A stretch of DNA of 64,000 bases from Rhynchopus euleeides (lineage: Eukaryota > Euglenozoa > Diplonemea > Diplonemida > Diplonemidae), in the NCBI GenBank assembly GCA_963210315.1, contig OY723274.1, positions 1,426,001 to 1,490,000 on the forward strand. Reading direction: 5' to 3'. Under the pieces are notes generated by a model. The model worked only from the letters and a program-made list of their open reading frames with translations, was not told where the DNA came from and made no database searches. Of the stretch, positions 15,224 through 26,883 are shown piece by piece. Position numbers and translations under genes: made by a program. Numbering within the stretch: the stretch's first letter is position 1; each line of letters starts with the position of its first letter.

Positions 15224-18200
15224 ATGCGGTCTGCAACTGAGGTTTCCGATCAGGGCGATGACACGCTGTCACGAGATGCCGAGGGCAGCCAGGTTATGAA
15301 GCAACAGCTCGCGCGACGCAGGGATGAGTTTGCAAACCAAATCGCGCAGAGCTATGTTGACTTGGGTGCTGTGGCTTCGCTCCCGGCGCCGACCACCAAG
15401 TCGATGCTCCTTCTCCCCGTTGAGAACAAGCTCCGATCGCTCTGCATCCGAACCTACACCACGACGCTCTTTGCACAGGTCATCCTGCTGGTTATCGTGC
15501 TCAATTCCATCCTGATGCTTGTGACCTACAGCGCGTCATGCGAGGAGCGCCCCTGCTTGCAGCACATCGCACAATGGATCGACCTCATCTTCACCTTCTT
15601 CTTCACAGCAGAGCTGATCATCAAGGTGATTGCCTTGGGGTTCCTGCTGCACCCTCAGGCATACCTCCGGAATGGGTGGAACATCCTCGACTTTGTCATC
15701 GTGGTGTCCTCCATCATCTCCCTCACGGGTATCCTCAACAACGTGTCGTTTCTCCGGATCCTGCGCCCCCTGCGGACAATGTCAAGAGTGCCCGGCCTGA
15801 AGAACCTCATGGGTGCCCTGTTCGCTGCTGTGCCAGAGATCCGCGACAACGTGATCCTGATTCTCTTCATCGTGATCCTGTTCGCCATCCTGGGTGTCCA
15901 GCTGTTTTCGGGGGTGCTCCACCAGCGGTGCTACGTCACCCAGCTGGACTTCAACCACCCCGCCGTGCAGGGGAAGAACATCACCCTCCCACACCTGATC
16001 CACACGGTTGGCGACCCCTGCGGGGGGTCTTTCAAATGCAGCTCCATCGACCCTGCTGTGTACTACCCTGCCCTGCCGGAGCATGTGGAGTGCAAGGTCT
16101 ACAAACACATCCACGAGGAGGCGCCCCTCTCCTTCGACAACCTCCCCGTGGCGGTGCTGCTTGTGTTCAAGATTGTCTCCGGGGATGACTGGCCGGAGGA
16201 TATGCTGAATGTGATGAACGCATCGTCGTCATACGCCGCGTTTTACTTCCTCTTCTGCTTCACGGTGGGTGGGCTGTTTGCGACAAACCTGTTCCTTGCG
16301 GTGCTCATCAATGCATACTATACGCATGCGAAGAAGGCTGACATCGATGAAGACGAGGCGCTGCGTGCGAAAGCCGCGTGGCTCCGCCTAGCTCCTGAGA
16401 AGGAGGCCCGCCGCGGGAGCATGGTTTCCGGCATGCAGGTCATCGACAAAGTCATGGCATCTGAGGCGCCGAGCAGTGCTGCGGCAGCCGGCTCCCCTAG
16501 CGAGACGGGCCTTGCTCTGGATGACAACACCAACAACCCCAAGGGCAGCTCCCCACAGCACAGCGGCAACTCGGCGAGACGCGGCAGCAGGGGATCGCAT
16601 GCAGGCCCGCAGGGGAAGGAGATGGTGTCGGACAACACGGAGGAGAGGGGTGCCGTGCACATGCCGGGTGAGGTGCCGGACTCGATGTCCTGCAACGACG
16701 TGGGGCAGCAGGGCGGGCGCGACGGGCATGCCCCCCACCGTGCGGATTCCGACCGCGACAGCACAGCCTCCGGGAGGGAGCACGACTCGGCGGAGGTGAA
16801 GGAGGCTTGCAAGGAGCTGCGGTACAAACATCTCCCCCCTCCCACCGCGGCGTTCGACGCGCACCCCGAGACGAACCAGCAGGTGGGGAGCAGTGGGAAC
16901 CGCGGGTCAAACGCTGTGCTGGAGAGCACGCAGAGGAGCAGCCACTCCAATCGCACCGACTGCGTCAGCAGCCATAGCGCAGGGCAGAGCAAGCCCAGCG
17001 GGACGCCTGACGACTCGCTCCGCCAATCCGACTCGCGTGTGGTGGGGTTTGTCGGCGGGGATCACGCCAAGCGGCCCTCCTCACGCGAGAGGTCTCCCCA
17101 GAAGGGCAGCGCTCCTTCCGGCCCGGACCCCGTGGCGGCGGGTGCGGTGCCGGAGGCGGAGGCGGCGGCGACGACGCCCGACGATGAAGGTGTGGAGGAG
17201 GCACTACCCCCCAACGCATTCCGGCGGTTGCGACAAAAAGTGGAGGACTTCGTGCTGCACGCCTACATCGAGTCGTTCATCCTGTCCGTCACGGGGGTTA
17301 ACGTCGTCGCTTTGGCGACGGATCACCACAACATCTCCCCCCAGTGGGAGACCTCTTTGGAGTACATCGGGCTGGTCTGCACCGTCATCTTCACAATCGA
17401 GATTATTCTGAAGCTCTTCGGCATGGGCCCCATCCGCTGCCTGCGGGACCTCTACAACGCGTTTGACGCGTTCCTCGTTGCGATCAGTCTGCCCGATCTG
17501 TTCACCGGAGGGAGCTCCGCCTTCAGCGCATTCCGCGCCTTCCGTATGATGAGGGCTGTCCGCATCCTCCGCCGCTGGCCTTCCGTGCACAACCTGCTCA
17601 AGGCCCTGATGGGGTGTCTCAACGAGGGGATGTATGTCGCCATCCTGCTGCTGCTGCAGATCTTTATCTTCGCTATCCTGGGCATGCAGCTCTTCCAGGG
17701 GAAGCTGAAGGAGGACTTCCGGATGAACTACAACACCATGTGGGAGGCTGCCATCACCAGCTTCATAGTGATCACAGGGGACGCCTGGGCGAAGGTGATG
17801 AAGGAGGGAATCCAGGCGAGGGGCGTCATCGGTGCCTTCTACTTCCTTACACTCTTTGTGATCGGGAACTTCGTGCTGGTCAACGTGGTGGTTGCGGTCA
17901 TCCTCGACAAGCTGGACGATAACATGGGCAACGATGTGGAGGACGATGACTCGGTGGCTGATGCCGAATCCACAGAGAAGCTGGAAAACCCAGATGTGAT
18001 TGCATCGCGCCTGCAGATCAACGTGGGTGAAGCGGACACCAAAGGCCCTGAAGGGGGCAAGCAGGGCGCAGGCGAATCCGGCGTGGTGGCAAAGTCTGAG
18101 GTGCCCCACTCCGAAGGGGCCTGGTCGGGTTCGCACACGAACCCCAATGAGCCCAAGCACTTTATGGGTGCGCTGTGCTACGTCTATCCCTTCGAGCTGA

Positions 18201-21200
18201 AGCACAAATCGCTGCATATCTTCGCGGTGGACAACAAGGCGCGCGTGATGATGGCGAAGGTGCTGCACTCCAATGTGTTCGACCTGTTCATCGCAGCCGC
18301 TATCGCGGCGAATGTCGTCTTCCTCGGGCTCGAGAGGGAGCGCCAGAGCGACGAGATCGCCTCCGTGCTGGAGGTGACAAACTACGTCTTCACCATCATC
18401 TTCTTCCTCGAGATGTGCCTCAAGATCTTCGTGCTGGGCCTGGTCTTCCCCCACGGGCCCTACGAGAGGAATGAGGTGCGGCCTTACCTCCGCGACCCGT
18501 GGAACCGGGTTGACTGCGTGGTGGTGCTGCTGGCAGCCACAGGCCTGGCGTATAAGCCGATGTCGGCGTTCCGCTCGCTGCGCACGCTGAGACTCATCAT
18601 CCGAAGCTCGCAGCTACGGCTTGTCATATCGGCGATGCTCAGCACCCTGCCCTCCATCACACAGGGCGTCGTTGTGTGCGGATTTGTGTATGCCTATGTG
18701 ATTTGTGGGTGGGGATGGGGCGGGGGGGTGGGGTGGGGTCCATGATGTGTGTGCGGCCACGCCTTGCCACACCCTGCTGTTGTGTTGTGAGACTTCTTTT
18801 GGGAGGACAGCGCGGGGGGGGGGTCTTGGGGTTGGTTGGGCTTCATACCTTCATGGCACATCACCTGGGATGTTTTCTCCACCACCACCACCACCACCCT
18901 CCTTTATCTCTCACAGGTGGTTCGTGTTTGGGATCCTGGGGACGCAGCTCTTCAAAGGATCCTTCTACGCTTGCACCGATCCTGACGTTCACACGAGGCA
19001 GCAGTGCATACATGACTTTATCGTCCACCGCCCTACAACATGGGGGGAGGTGATTGAAGTCCACAAGCGTGACTGGCAGCGGGAGCCAGACCATTTCGAC
19101 AACATCCTGTGGTCCATCTACACGCTGTTCGCCGTCGCTGTTGGCGAAGGCTGGGGGTCAGTGATGTATCGTGGGATCGACGCGCGCAACGCGGACCAGG
19201 GTCCCGAGAGGGGGCACAACCCGCTGGCAGCGCTGTTCTTCGTGGTGTTTCACGTTGTCGGCAACTTTTTCTGCGTCAACCTGATCGTGGGTATCCTCAT
19301 CAACAACTTCACGGAGAACCGGAAGAAGATGACAGCGAGCGACATGCTGACCGACCGTCAGAGGAAGTACGCTGAAACCGACATCAACTTCCTGAAGAAG
19401 TTCCTGGCCCTGAAGGACAAGGACCCCACAGAGCCCGCTGTGCGGAAGTACTTCTTCATCATCGCGAAGAATGCCAACTTCGAGCGGCTCATCACGTTTG
19501 TCATCATTGCGAACATGGCGATCCTGGCGACGCAGCACCACGACCAGGCCCCTGTGTGGGATGACGTGCAGTTCATCGGCAACACTGTGTGCACAGCGCT
19601 GTTCATTATCGAGGCAGGCATCAAGATCATCGGGCTGTACCCACGGGCATACTTCCAGGTGGCCTGGAATCGGTTCGACTTTGTCATCGTGCTGATGTCG
19701 GTCATCGGCATGTGCATGCCTCGGAACAGCGCGTCTGTGATGCGCGTGCTGCCGACGGGGCGCCTCTTCCGACTGGTGCACCTCGCGAAGGGGCTGCAGA
19801 AGCTGTTCAACACCATCACGGAGGGGCACAACCTTGCCTACTTCGCCAGTGTCGGGGTGCTCTGCCTCGCCTGCTTCTTCATGTTCGGTGTTGCAGGGGT
19901 GTCCATGTTTGGCTCCCTGGAACGCACCCACGGGCTCAACCAGAATCTCAACTTCGAGAATGTCCCCAACGCCATGCTGACGCTGTTCACCCTCTCGACA
20001 ACCGAAGGGTGGCTGGATGTGCGCAACGGGCTGACAAACACGATTGGCTGTGGGCAGGAAGGGCAGCGGACCTGCGGGTCGATGTATGCAAACATCTACA
20101 TGTTTGCATTCATCGTTGTGGGTGCCTTCATGATGATGAATCTGTTTGCTGCGGTGGTGGTGGAGCTGTTCGAGGCGCAGGAGGCGCAGGAGCAGCGTGC
20201 GCAGGAGATCCAGGCGATGTACACCATGAAGGAGCGGTGGGAAATGGTCTTCAAGCAGCGGCGCGCCATCAGCTGCCTGGAGTTCCTCGCTGCCATGTAC
20301 CCCATGCAGAAGAAGCACGGCCTGTTCCCTTCCCGCCTCTTCCGTGTCCCTCAGAAGCCGCGCCCGACAGACTCGATGGAGGCATTGAATGTCGCCTGCA
20401 TCTCACTCACCACGAACCCGCCCGACCGGCTGGTATGCCCTGTGCTTGTTGTCGTGTTGGGGAGGGGGCGTCTCTCGCACTGGTCATCGGCAGCCATTCG
20501 GAGCGGTGGTTCTGCCACCGTAGGTTTATACGGCCCATCGCACCCAGAATATCTATGCGTTGCATCTCCCTGACCACACCATGTGCACACTACACCACGC
20601 CACAGCTCTGCGCATACCTCCTGGCGCTTGATCTGCCGATTCACATCGACAGTGCAGGTGAGGCAACTGTTCTGTACGACGATCTGGTGAATGTGGCTCT
20701 TGCCAAGGTGTTCTGCATGCAGGTATGAAGTGTTGCGAGGATTTGTTGAAGGGACCCACCTACACACGCAACACAAATGATTGTTAACCCTTTAAGACCG
20801 AAGGCGCAATATATTGCTTGTGCACTTTGGGTTCACATTTTGTTGGGACCCATTTTTGTCTTTTTGGCAAACCCTGGGCACCATGAAAATGGTTTGCACA
20901 GTTCTTTTCAAGACAACAAAAATCGACGAGATATCTGTCTGTCGATGGCCCGCCGTCACCTCGGAGAATCTGGGCCCAGGTCGGGTTTTCAGGTGAAAAC
21001 AGCATTCTGGGCCCCTGGCTTTCTGTGCACACCCCAACAAGGTTTGCCAGGGGTCTTTGTGCCCGACCCTGGCCATCCGGTAAAGGGGACTCGAGACCCT
21101 TTCTAAGGAAGCAAGACCCGCCCAGATACACCCCGATGTGGTGCACGTGTCAACTGAAGGCAATGGAGTGCCTGATCGTCAATTCCTCGCCTGTCAAATG

Positions 21201-22725
21201 TATGGGTGATATCTTCGACCGGCTTTGGGCCTTGCCCAGTTCTGCCCAGATCGAGCCAAGCTAAACTGGATCTACCCGGGGTAACGTATTCGAGGGACTT
21301 CCGCTCTTCCGTGCGCAGTTGCAGCACATAGGTCTGTCACACTACGGGCCGAAGGGTGCGTCCTCTATGCGACATCTGGTCGCGGGAGGGTCGACGACAC
21401 TGCCTATCGGCGGCGGCATCACGTGGTAGTAGAGCGAGCTCCACAGTGCTGGAGGGTCACAGCTTTACACGAACACCTTAATGATCGACAACGTGTCGCC
21501 GGATGCTACAATCCTGAAGCAAAATCAGAGCAAGCTCGTCAGATGCAGACGCCACGTGGTGGTCTCCCGGTGATTGCTGTGTTTCGGCGCTAACACACTA
21601 CAACCTCCCCTGGTGCGCCTCATCAGGTGTGAGCCAGGATCAATGGAACCTAAGGGGATCAGCCTTAGGTCAGCAAGACTTTCTTCCCACCTTATCCCTC
21701 GCCTCGTGTGCGTAAGAGCTACTCGTCGAGCTAGTCCGCGGAAGTGGAGGTGAGGGTTATTGAGCGAAAAAACCCCGAAGGGCCTGTAGCAGCCGCCGAA
21801 GCGGAAGGTCGGGTATAATGGGGGTTGTGGCAAGGCGGTGTCAGGGTATCGGTAAGGCGCACGAACACCTCTCGCTGGTTCAGCACTGCTGCGAAGCGCA
21901 ACAGTTGCTCTTGCAGCCGTCTGAGACAGACTTCCTGCGTGTGATTGACGAAAAGCCCAATTTCGGGTGTTTTCCCACGGTTTCAAAGGGAAATAGGTAC
22001 TGAACATAGGCAAAAAACCGGAGTGCCCATTCAGAGGCTTCATACTCAGTCTTTTTGATCGGACTTTTTTTTTCGTCGATGCAATTTGACTCGTTCTTTC
22101 CAATAACGTCATCCTCGGCTGACTTTTTGGGGAGCCCCGGCACACAAAAAATTTTGCTTTCGAAAATCTGCCATTTTTTCACCCTCAAATTCACTGTTTG
22201 TTGGCCGTGCAAAAAAAGAGTCGTTTTTTTTGGGGACAAAAAATGGCCATCGTGGAATCTTTCAGTCAAACGCGTTCATTTACGGCCAGGGTCGGGCAGA
22301 AAAACGAAAATTGAAGCAAATTGGTGTCCAAGGAGAAAAATGGGCCAAAATGGCTCAAAATAGCCTTCGGTCTTAAAGGGTTAAAGGCTAGAAAGTTGCT
22401 GGGGGGGGCGGCGGGGGACTTCCCAGAGTTCCGACACACCCGAGCTTGAGGCTCACCCCTCCTGGCCTTTGGTCTTGACTCTTCCGGGAACAGCCACCCT
22501 CGGGGGCCTGCATGATCCTGTCTGCCACTTTGCTTGCTGCACATACCCCCTCACCGCACACAGGAAACTGATGTCAATTGCGTGATTTCACGTGGGTTTG
22601 CGAAGTCTTACCCTGCAGAGCCTGGCCCGCGGATCGGGCACTGGTTTGCAGGGATGCTGTGGGCAAAGCGGAAATGGTACAAATACCTGGACGATCTTCC
22701 ACCAACAGCTGTTGCCACCACCTAG
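15224..22725 (+). CDS. Four-domain voltage-gated cation (calcium-type) channel alpha subunit, 4 exons
   Basis: Exons are 15224-18687, 18917-20432, 20606-20722 and 22564-22725, giving 1752 aa. Four six-transmembrane repeats lie at about 66-370, 666-900, 1000-1290 and 1329-1572. Each has an S4 with regularly spaced Arg (for example FLRILRPLRTMSR, FRAFRMMRAVRILRR, FRSLRTLRLIIR, MRVLPTGRLFRL). The pore loops read SGDDW, TGDAW, GEGW and TEGW, giving a D/D/E/E selectivity ring, which points to a Ca2+-permeable pore. The I-II linker is about 300 residues, Ser/Gly-rich and likely regulatory. The first intron falls inside repeat III S5, and removing it restores the conserved segment VCGFVWFVFGILGTQLF. 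The ATG at 15224 is the first in-frame ATG (an upstream GTG was rejected). The C-terminus (exons 3-4) is short and soluble. The protein would act in the plasma or flagellar membrane. Confidence 0.9.
18688..18916 (+). other. Channel gene intron 1
   Basis: The intron is 229 nt with donor GTATGC and acceptor CTCTCACAG, in phase 2. It contains G-runs, frame-breaking sequence and a CAC trinucleotide repeat at about 18881-18898. The joined frame restores the S5 helix, which fixes the junction. Confidence 0.85.
20433..20605 (+). other. Channel gene intron 2
   Basis: The intron is 173 nt with donor GTATGC and acceptor CGCCACAG, in phase 0. It joins the Pro/Asp-rich C-terminal segment of exon 2 to an exon coding for ALDLP...YDDLVNVAL. 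Confidence 0.75.
20723..22563 (+). other. Channel gene intron 3 carrying a transposon
   Basis: The intron is 1841 nt with donor GTATGA and acceptor GCACACAG, in phase 0. All but about 240 nt is the piggyBac-like element at 20788-22380. The last exon (22564-22725) ends in TAG and codes for a Trp/Lys-rich tail. Confidence 0.7.
20784..22384. mobile_element. piggyBac-like non-autonomous element with TTAA duplication
   Basis: The 18-bp terminal inverted repeats are perfect: CCCTTTAAGACCGAAGGC at 20788-20805 and its complement at 22363-22380. TTAA flanks them at 20784-20787 and 22381-22384. TTAA targets and termini starting CCC are diagnostic of the piggyBac superfamily. The 1593-bp interior is A/T-richer than its surroundings. 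It holds only short ORFs, with no transposase recognised, so it must be mobilised in trans. Precise excision would leave the channel intron intact. Confidence 0.85.
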
Positions 22726-23529
22726 AGAGCCACAGCACCAAATATGCAAATATGTGGCGCCTGGTCTAACATGTCGCTGGGGGTTGGGGTATCTTTATGT
22801 GCGTGGAGATCTGTGGTCATACCCTGTGGCGTGTGCGCATGGTCGTGCGTGTTCGCACATCACAGACACACGAGGCAGGCGTATGTGTTGGGGCTAATTT
22901 AAGACAGTGTCAGCTCTGGACGAGCTGCAGCACATGCACACACCTCCCCCCCCTGGAAGAAACAATGTGTCTTCATTTGCTTGTCTGCTTGTTTTTTCCT
23001 GTTGGCTATTTTCTTATTCCCCCCCCCCCTTCTTCTGCCTGGTGCCTTCTTTTCTTTCAATGCACACGGCGAAAGTCGGTATAATGAAATCCCACGGGTC
23101 GCCCCGTGTGTACGAGGACGCCTTCTGAACAAAATCGCCCACGGTGCGTTTGTGCAGCTGCTTGGGTCACCACTAAGCCACACCCACACAGCCTGATTTC
23201 CTCCTTGTGTGGTGATGCTGGAGTGGATGCTGTTTCGATATATCGTCAATACACATCCAAGGTGACACAGCAACTCAGCATCGTTTCTGCAGATAAAAGG
23301 CAAGAGGTAGCGTTGTTGCAACGGTGACCACCTGATCTCTTCTGAGATACTGCTTGTCTTGGGCCTGCAGGGCGATGCCCGTCTTCAAGAAGAAAGCATC
23401 CTCCCCCACGTGTGTTTTATTACTGTCACAACTCATCTCCTGTTTCATATACCCCCCACACACACACTCTCATTCCCATTCATCCGTTCACATTTCCTTT
23501 TCCCTTTCCCCAGAACCTCCGGCAAAAAA
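22726..23529. other. Intergenic
   Basis: The channel 3' flank and a pyrimidine-rich lead into the next gene, with a tract ending in CCCCAG at about 23509-23514 that could be a splice acceptor. A CA-rich stretch lies at 23455-23470. No gene was seen. Confidence 0.5.
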
Positions 23530-23571
23530 ATGCATATTGGCCCACCCCTTCATCCTTCATTCTTCGTGTGA
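23530..23571 (+). CDS. Upstream ORF overlapping the next start codon
   Basis: A 13-codon ORF (ATG at 23530) ends in TGA at 23569-23571. The A of that TGA is the first base of the downstream ATG (TGATG). This geometry permits termination-reinitiation and could tune expression of the small gene. It may also be chance. Confidence 0.3.
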   Translation: MHIGPPLHPSFFV

Positions 23572-24742
23572 TGGAAACCCGTGCCGCCAAAAAAAAAGGT
23601 GCGGCATCTGCCCTGCCTGCCCTCCTTGCAGGTATGCCTCTGACTGCGCCTTCTTGTTTTTTTTGTCTGGAGACACTGAAGCCCAGCGGTGTATCCGCAA
23701 CAACAGCAAAAAAAACCAAGAAAATTAAAACCGGCGGGAGCAAACGCTAACTGAAACCCCCCCCCCTTTTACCCCTTCCTGCATAACGAGTGAAGGGTGA
23801 TCATTTTGTGATCCCTTCTACTTCTATTTCACTACCCCTCCCCCTTCTCCTGGTTGTTCAAGCCAGTCATACACACATCACTGAATTGGTGATACCACCC
23901 TGCAACCCCCCCTCCCCACCCCCTTCCTACTCCGGCACGAAAAAAGGAAGGGGGTGGGCCATCTCTAAACATATAGGCACACCACACGCACGGACACATT
24001 GCGTGCGCCACGCCACTGGTTCTGTTGCTTGGTATTGCAGGAGAGTTACCGAGGTGGGGGGGAGGTGGAGGGGGGGGGGGGTGGTAGGTATCGCCTTTGT
24101 GTGTTTAACCCCCCGCCACCCCCCCCCCCCCCTCCCCCCAAAGATTCCTTTCAATCGCCCCCCACCCACCGTTTCCAATAGACGGGCGAGGGGTGGGGTG
24201 TTGTGTGTGGTTTGCACACACGCATGGTGCTGCTGCGCTGTGTGCCATGCATTGCCATGCAGGAGGTCACAGCCGCGGCGGGTGGGTGGGATGTGTGGCT
24301 CCGAAGGTTCTGAGATCCCGCCCCGGCAAACGCATCGGCGTGTGCCCCAGTTCTGGGTAGGGAGGGTGGGGGCGGGTGAAGCAGTCACGGTGTGCGTGTA
24401 TGACGGTGGAGGCTGTGCATCAGAGCCCGCTCTGTGCTACCTGCACTCGAAAAATATTCCGTGCGTGTCATGTGGCGTTGTGTGTATGCCAGCGGGGTGA
24501 TTTGAAGCCTTTTCGCACCAGAGTTATTCTGTTGCCCACCCGATACCGAACAGACATGGCGGCTCGAGGCGTGTGTTTGCCAAGAGGGGTGGGTGTGTAG
24601 TGGGGCACAAGTCACGGGCAACTGTGTTTTCTTTTCAGACAGCGATGTGTTGGAACGAGCAATCCCAGAAATTGGGGCCAAAACTATATCAGACTTTGCG
24701 GCGTTGGTGGCGAGTGGAAAAGAGAAGCGAGCTCAGCAATAG
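23571..24742 (+). CDS. Small basic two-exon protein, unknown function
   Basis: Exon 1 is 23571-23631 and exon 2 is 24639-24742, giving 54 aa. The intron (1007 nt) has the local donor GTATGC after CAG and acceptor CTTTTCAG, in phase 1. The joined protein has a Lys/Ala-rich N-terminus (RAAKKKGAASA) and an amphipathic helical C-terminus (DVLERAIPEIGAKTISDF), then a charged tail ending in TAG. I do not recognise it. The alternative is an unspliced 59-aa ORF ending at 23750, with a basic tail KKTKKIKTGGSKR, which could be a second isoform. A pyrimidine tract and CAG precede the 5' UTR. The splice model rests on donor consensus and frame only. Confidence 0.45.
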
Positions 24743-25407
24743 AAGCGGATATCCACCCACTCCCCCCCCTCTCTCTCCCTCTCTTCTAGGAGGGCTCCTC
24801 GGGAGGGGACGAACTGCCACAACTTCAAAACTTCTCCAAAAAGAGAAATGAGAAGACCTCCCGAACAGAATGAGGGGTTCTATTAGCTGCAAGCAACACA
24901 CCCATCTCCTACGCCTGCTGCGCGGTGGTGTTCTGCAAGGGTTTGCAGTTTTTTCCAGCCCGAGTGAGCATTGCGGGGGGGGGGGGTGGGGTGCAAACAG
25001 CGGCTCTCGACAGCATACAGCAAAAGGCACAGCCCAGAAGAGCTGCTGAAAAAAATTGGGGGAGGGGGTGGTGGAGAAGAAAAGAAGTGACAATTTAACA
25101 TGCCGCGCCGCTTTTTCAAGCTGCGGGATGCGCACTTTTTTTTTGCTGGGGCTCCGGTGGCCTGTGCCTTCTTTGACACATGACAAGGGGGGGGGGGTAA
25201 TGCAGGGTTCCAGTCTCAATGCTTCAACGCGTGCCGGTCGGAATGCCTTTCCAGGCCCGGTGGCGACGCGGTGCCCGAGGGTGGGCGATCAGCGAGGTAC
25301 ACTTCTCGTGACATGCCGGTGCGCTGCCCCAGCTCCCCACCCACCCACCCACTCACTCCCATTTATTCCGTCAACTTTCAAGAGATTAGAGCGGGCCAGC
25401 TCTTATC

Positions 25408-25815
25408 GCCCACCACAACACCCTTTGGGGGGGACAAACCTCGGGCACTTGTCGCATTGCGTGACAATGTGTTCCGAGTGGGGGAAGGGGGTTCCTGGGC
25501 ATCAGCACGCACACTGGGGTCATCTCCGCATGACGCTGGTGCTGCCTGCCTGCCAGGTGGGGGGGTTGGGGTGGGGGAGGGGCGATGCACTGCTGCGACG
25601 AACACCATTAGGCACAGTAGCACGCACACCGGAGTCATCTCCGCATGACGCTGGTGTTGCCTGCCTGCCTGCAGTCGGGGGTGGAGTGGAGTGGGGTAGG
25701 GTGGGGTTGCTGATGCTGCTGCTGCGCTGAACTATTCCCTCGATCGCCACACCGAAAGAGGAAGGCCCTCTGGGCAGCCCACCACGTGCCGAGGCACATG
25801 GCTGTGGGTGGACGG
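25408..25815. repeat. Duplicated block, copy A
   Basis: About 160 bp (25408-25570) matches 26066-26230, and about 85 bp (25731-25815) matches 26269-26353, nearly identically. Copy A contains an extra internal repeat of the segment CATCTCCGCATGACGCTGGT at about 25637-25656. It is a recent local duplication with internal expansion or deletion. Confidence 0.75.
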
Positions 25816-26065
25816 GGAAAGGGGAAGGAGGGGCGTAGCGGGAGGTGGGGCGGGTTTACGGTTCACTGGTTCAGTTTGCTGTCGTTCCATCCGCGCCCCT
25901 GGGTGTGTTGTGTGGAAACAACTGTGCGAGTTCTGCCCCCCAGAGCTCATGCAGCGGAAGATAGCAGATAGCTCTGCTTGTTTCCTCCACAAAGAAAATC
26001 TGATCAATTTGTGGATGTGACTCGTCAGCGGGGTGATGGGGGCTGTTTTTTGCACACTTAGCCGC

Positions 26066-26353
26066 ACCCACCACAACACCCTTTGGGGGGGACAAGCCTC
26101 GGGCACTTGTCGCATTGCGTGACAATGTGTTCCGAGTGGGGGAAGGGGGTTCCTGGGCATCAGCATGCACACTGGGGTCATCTCCGCATGACGCTGGTGC
26201 TGCCTGCCTGCCAGGTGGGGGGGTTGGGGTGGAAGGGCCTGCCGACCTGCTGCTGCTGCTGCGCCGACCTATTCCCTCGATCGCCACACCGAAAGAGGAA
26301 GGCCCTCTGGGCAGCCCACCACGTGCCGAGGCACATGGCTGTGGGTGGACGGG
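26066..26353. repeat. Duplicated block, copy B
   Basis: This is the shorter partner of 25408-25815, missing about 110 bp of copy A's interior. Neither copy has a reading frame that is conserved preferentially. Confidence 0.75.
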
Positions 26354-26578
26354 GGAGGGGCAAGGGAGAGGGGGTGGGGATCGCATGTGTGTTCCCGACA
26401 ACTGGTGTTAACATACATATCTACGGTCAGGTTAGGGGGTCGTGCATGGCAATGCAAGGTCATTCAAGGTTACATCGGTTCATTCCGGGTTGTACGGGTT
26501 CTCATACAGGTTCAAAGGATAATGGTGCCGACTATGTGTCGTCAGGGTCATACGGGTCACATACGGTTCGGGTTCTAG

Positions 26579-26883
26579 TTACAGGGGGGGGGGCGAATAG
26601 AATTACTAAGTAATACTATTCAAAATGGCATGTTTGAAAAATTCCCAAATTTTGGGTTGGGCGCATTCCCCAGTAAGTGGTATTCCACTCCACCAAAATC
26701 GAAAAAAAAGTTGATCGTGAACTGGCCTGAACCAGCGCAGTTCACGATCAACTTTTTTTTCGATTTTGGTGGAGTGGAATACCACGTACTGGGGAATGCG
26801 CCCAACCCAAAATTTGGGAATTTTTCAAACATGCCATTTTGAATAGTATTACTTAGTAATTCTATTCGCCCCCCCCCCTGTAA
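26579..26883. mobile_element. Foldback (near-perfect palindromic) element
   Basis: Arms of about 145 bp (26579-26724 and 26738-26883) are inverse complements with only isolated differences around a 13-bp centre. The ends are TTACAGGGGG and CCCCCTGTAA. The interior is A/T-rich, including an eight-A/T block in each arm. RNA or single-stranded DNA from it would form one long hairpin. No ORF of interest and no clear target duplication were seen. Confidence 0.8.

Larger units (their letters stand above)
24743..26578. other. Intergenic with local duplication
   Basis: No gene is supported. There are poly-G runs at about 24976-24985 and 25186-25197 and two copies of a duplicated block, listed separately. 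From about 26420 to 26583 the sequence consists of degenerate GGTTA/GGTTC/GGGTT motifs reminiscent of telomeric repeats. Confidence 0.5.

Noticed and set aside
17204..20318. Long His/Gln/Glu-rich - strand ORFs over the channel gene
   Set aside because: Shadows of channel exons. The composition is that of reversed hydrophobic codons.
20792..21163. ORFs of 110-125 codons inside the piggyBac-like element
   Set aside because: Three overlapping frames on both strands with no transposase motif, so non-coding is more likely.
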